DNA of 6,255 nt from positions 1 to 6,255 of the forward strand of contig CAIYXE010000534.1 of assembly GCA_903930095.1 (NCBI GenBank), given 5' to 3'. The position numbers and the translations under genes are program-made. Positions 5,570 through 6,255 of this stretch are shown here, piece by piece (position 1 is the first letter of the stretch; each line of letters begins with the position of its first letter). The stretch is from an uncultured Hyphomicrobiales bacterium (GTDB lineage: Bacteria; Pseudomonadota; Alphaproteobacteria; Rhizobiales; Aestuariivirgaceae). The notes beneath the pieces are model-generated. The model worked only from the letters and a program-made list of their open reading frames with translations, was not told the origin of the DNA and searched no databases.

Positions 5570-6255
5570 CCGAACTTCTCGTGGAACACGCGCTCGCCCC
5601 TCGCGTATTTCACCGCGTCCGTCTCGCGCGCCACCATCTCGCCCTCGATGAAGTGGGGGGTGGAGCGGGCAGCCTTGCCTTCCGACCAGCGCTGTTGCGC
5701 GCGCTGCCAGCCGGGTGTCTGGTAGGTGTTGCCGAAGGGCTTGGTCTGGTCGTCGAAGCGGCTCTTGCCATAACTCCCAAGCCCGAAGCCGCCGTAGCTT
5801 GTGGCCATGGGGGCGACTTCCACATGAACCTCGGGCAACTCGTCGATGAAGCGGGAGGGGAGCGCATTCTGCCACAAATTATGAACGCGCCGGTTCTGCG
5901 CGAAGGAGATGGTGGCGCGGCGCTTGGCCCGCGTGATGCCCACGTAGGCGAGGCGCCGCTCCTCCTCCAGACCGCTGCGGCCTTTCTCATCCAGCGAGCG
6001 CTGGCTGGGGAACAGGCCTTCCTCCCAGCCGGGCAGGAACACGGTGCCGAATTCCAGCCCCTTGGCGCCATGCATGGTCATGATGTTGACCTTGTCTTCC
6101 TCGGCTGACTGCTCGACGTCCATGACGAGGGCGATATGCTCGAGGAATCCGGCAAGATTCTCGAAATCCCCCATGGAACGCACGAGTTCCTTGAGGTTGT
6201 CGAGGCGGCCTTGCGCCTCCGGGCTCTTGTCGTTCTGCCACATCTCGGTGTAGCC
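5470..6255 (-). CDS. uvrD: C-terminal part of UvrD/PcrA-type superfamily 1 DNA helicase, cut by window edge
   Basis: The frame enters from the right edge (GYTEMWQNDKSPEAQGRL) and gives 261 codons, about the last third of a helicase usually of 700-850 residues. In fragment numbering, motif V (VNIMTMHGAKGLEF, about 56-69) and motif VI (EEERRLAYVGITRAKR, about 97-112, with the ATP-contacting arginine) are intact. WEEGLFPSQRSLDE lies between them, as in UvrD and PcrA. A variable linker with Gly, Ser and Gln follows from about 140 to 215. The last 40 residues (VFHEKFGYGVISAVDGNKL, ending VIDSFVSRG) are the C-terminal Tudor-like domain that in UvrD/PcrA contacts RNA polymerase. The enzyme unwinds DNA 3'-5' in nucleotide excision and mismatch repair. 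Everything visible looks functional. The TGA stop (5472-5470) lies inside the 3' end of the convergent M23 gene. Whether this is UvrD proper or a second paralogue cannot be told without the N-terminus. Confidence 0.95.
   Translation of the reverse strand, partial: GYTEMWQNDKSPEAQGRLDNLKELVRSMGDFENLAGFLEHIALVMDVEQSAEEDKVNIMTMHGAKGLEFGTVFLPGWEEGLFPSQRSLDEKGRSGLEEERRLAYVGITRAKRRATISFAQNRRVHNLWQNALPSRFIDELPEVHVEVAPMATSYGGFGLGSYGKSRFDDQTKPFGNTYQTPGWQRAQQRWSEGKAARSTPHFIEGEMVARETDAVKYARGERVFHEKFGYGVISAVDGNKLTIDFDKAGEKRVIDSFVSRG

Overview
The window looks like a chromosomal segment of a GC-rich alphaproteobacterium, most likely a member of the Hyphomicrobiales (Rhizobiales). Three things suggest this: high-GC codon use in most genes, protein sequences resembling rhizobial-type homologues, and a C/G-rich palindromic intergenic repeat of a kind common in that order. 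The genus cannot be decided from the sequence.

Layout, left to right. Bases 1-86 hold the first 28 codons of a minus-strand gene, tentatively ribosomal protein L11 methyltransferase PrmA. Upstream of it on the same strand are a YiaD-type OmpA-family lipoprotein (140-799) and an ABC exporter half-transporter with fused membrane and ATPase domains (864-2741, GTG start). The ABC gene is divergent from a DHA2/HsrA-like major facilitator efflux pump (2983-4365, plus strand). The 241-bp divergent intergenic region is dominated by two inverted copies of a REP-like element that together form a palindrome of about 106 bp. After the MFS gene comes a locally AT-rich stretch and a plus-strand gene for a four-helix membrane protein with a periplasmic M23 (LytM-like) metallopeptidase domain (4541-5569). 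That gene runs tail to tail into, and 100 bp over, the 3' end of a minus-strand uvrD/pcrA helicase gene, whose C-terminal 261 codons fill the rest of the window (5470-6255).

Functionally this is mostly housekeeping and envelope content: DNA repair helicase, outer-membrane lipoprotein, two different exporters facing away from each other, and a membrane-anchored cell-wall-type peptidase. No operon clearly links them into one pathway. The M23 gene and its upstream region are AT-richer than the neighbours and have an irregular 3' junction with uvrD, so this part is the best candidate for acquired or rearranged DNA. I see no RNA genes, transposases, CRISPR arrays or defence system. Nothing in the window is convincing as a new multi-gene system; the points worth a second look are the paired REP palindrome, the start of the MFS gene beside it, and the M23/uvrD overlap.
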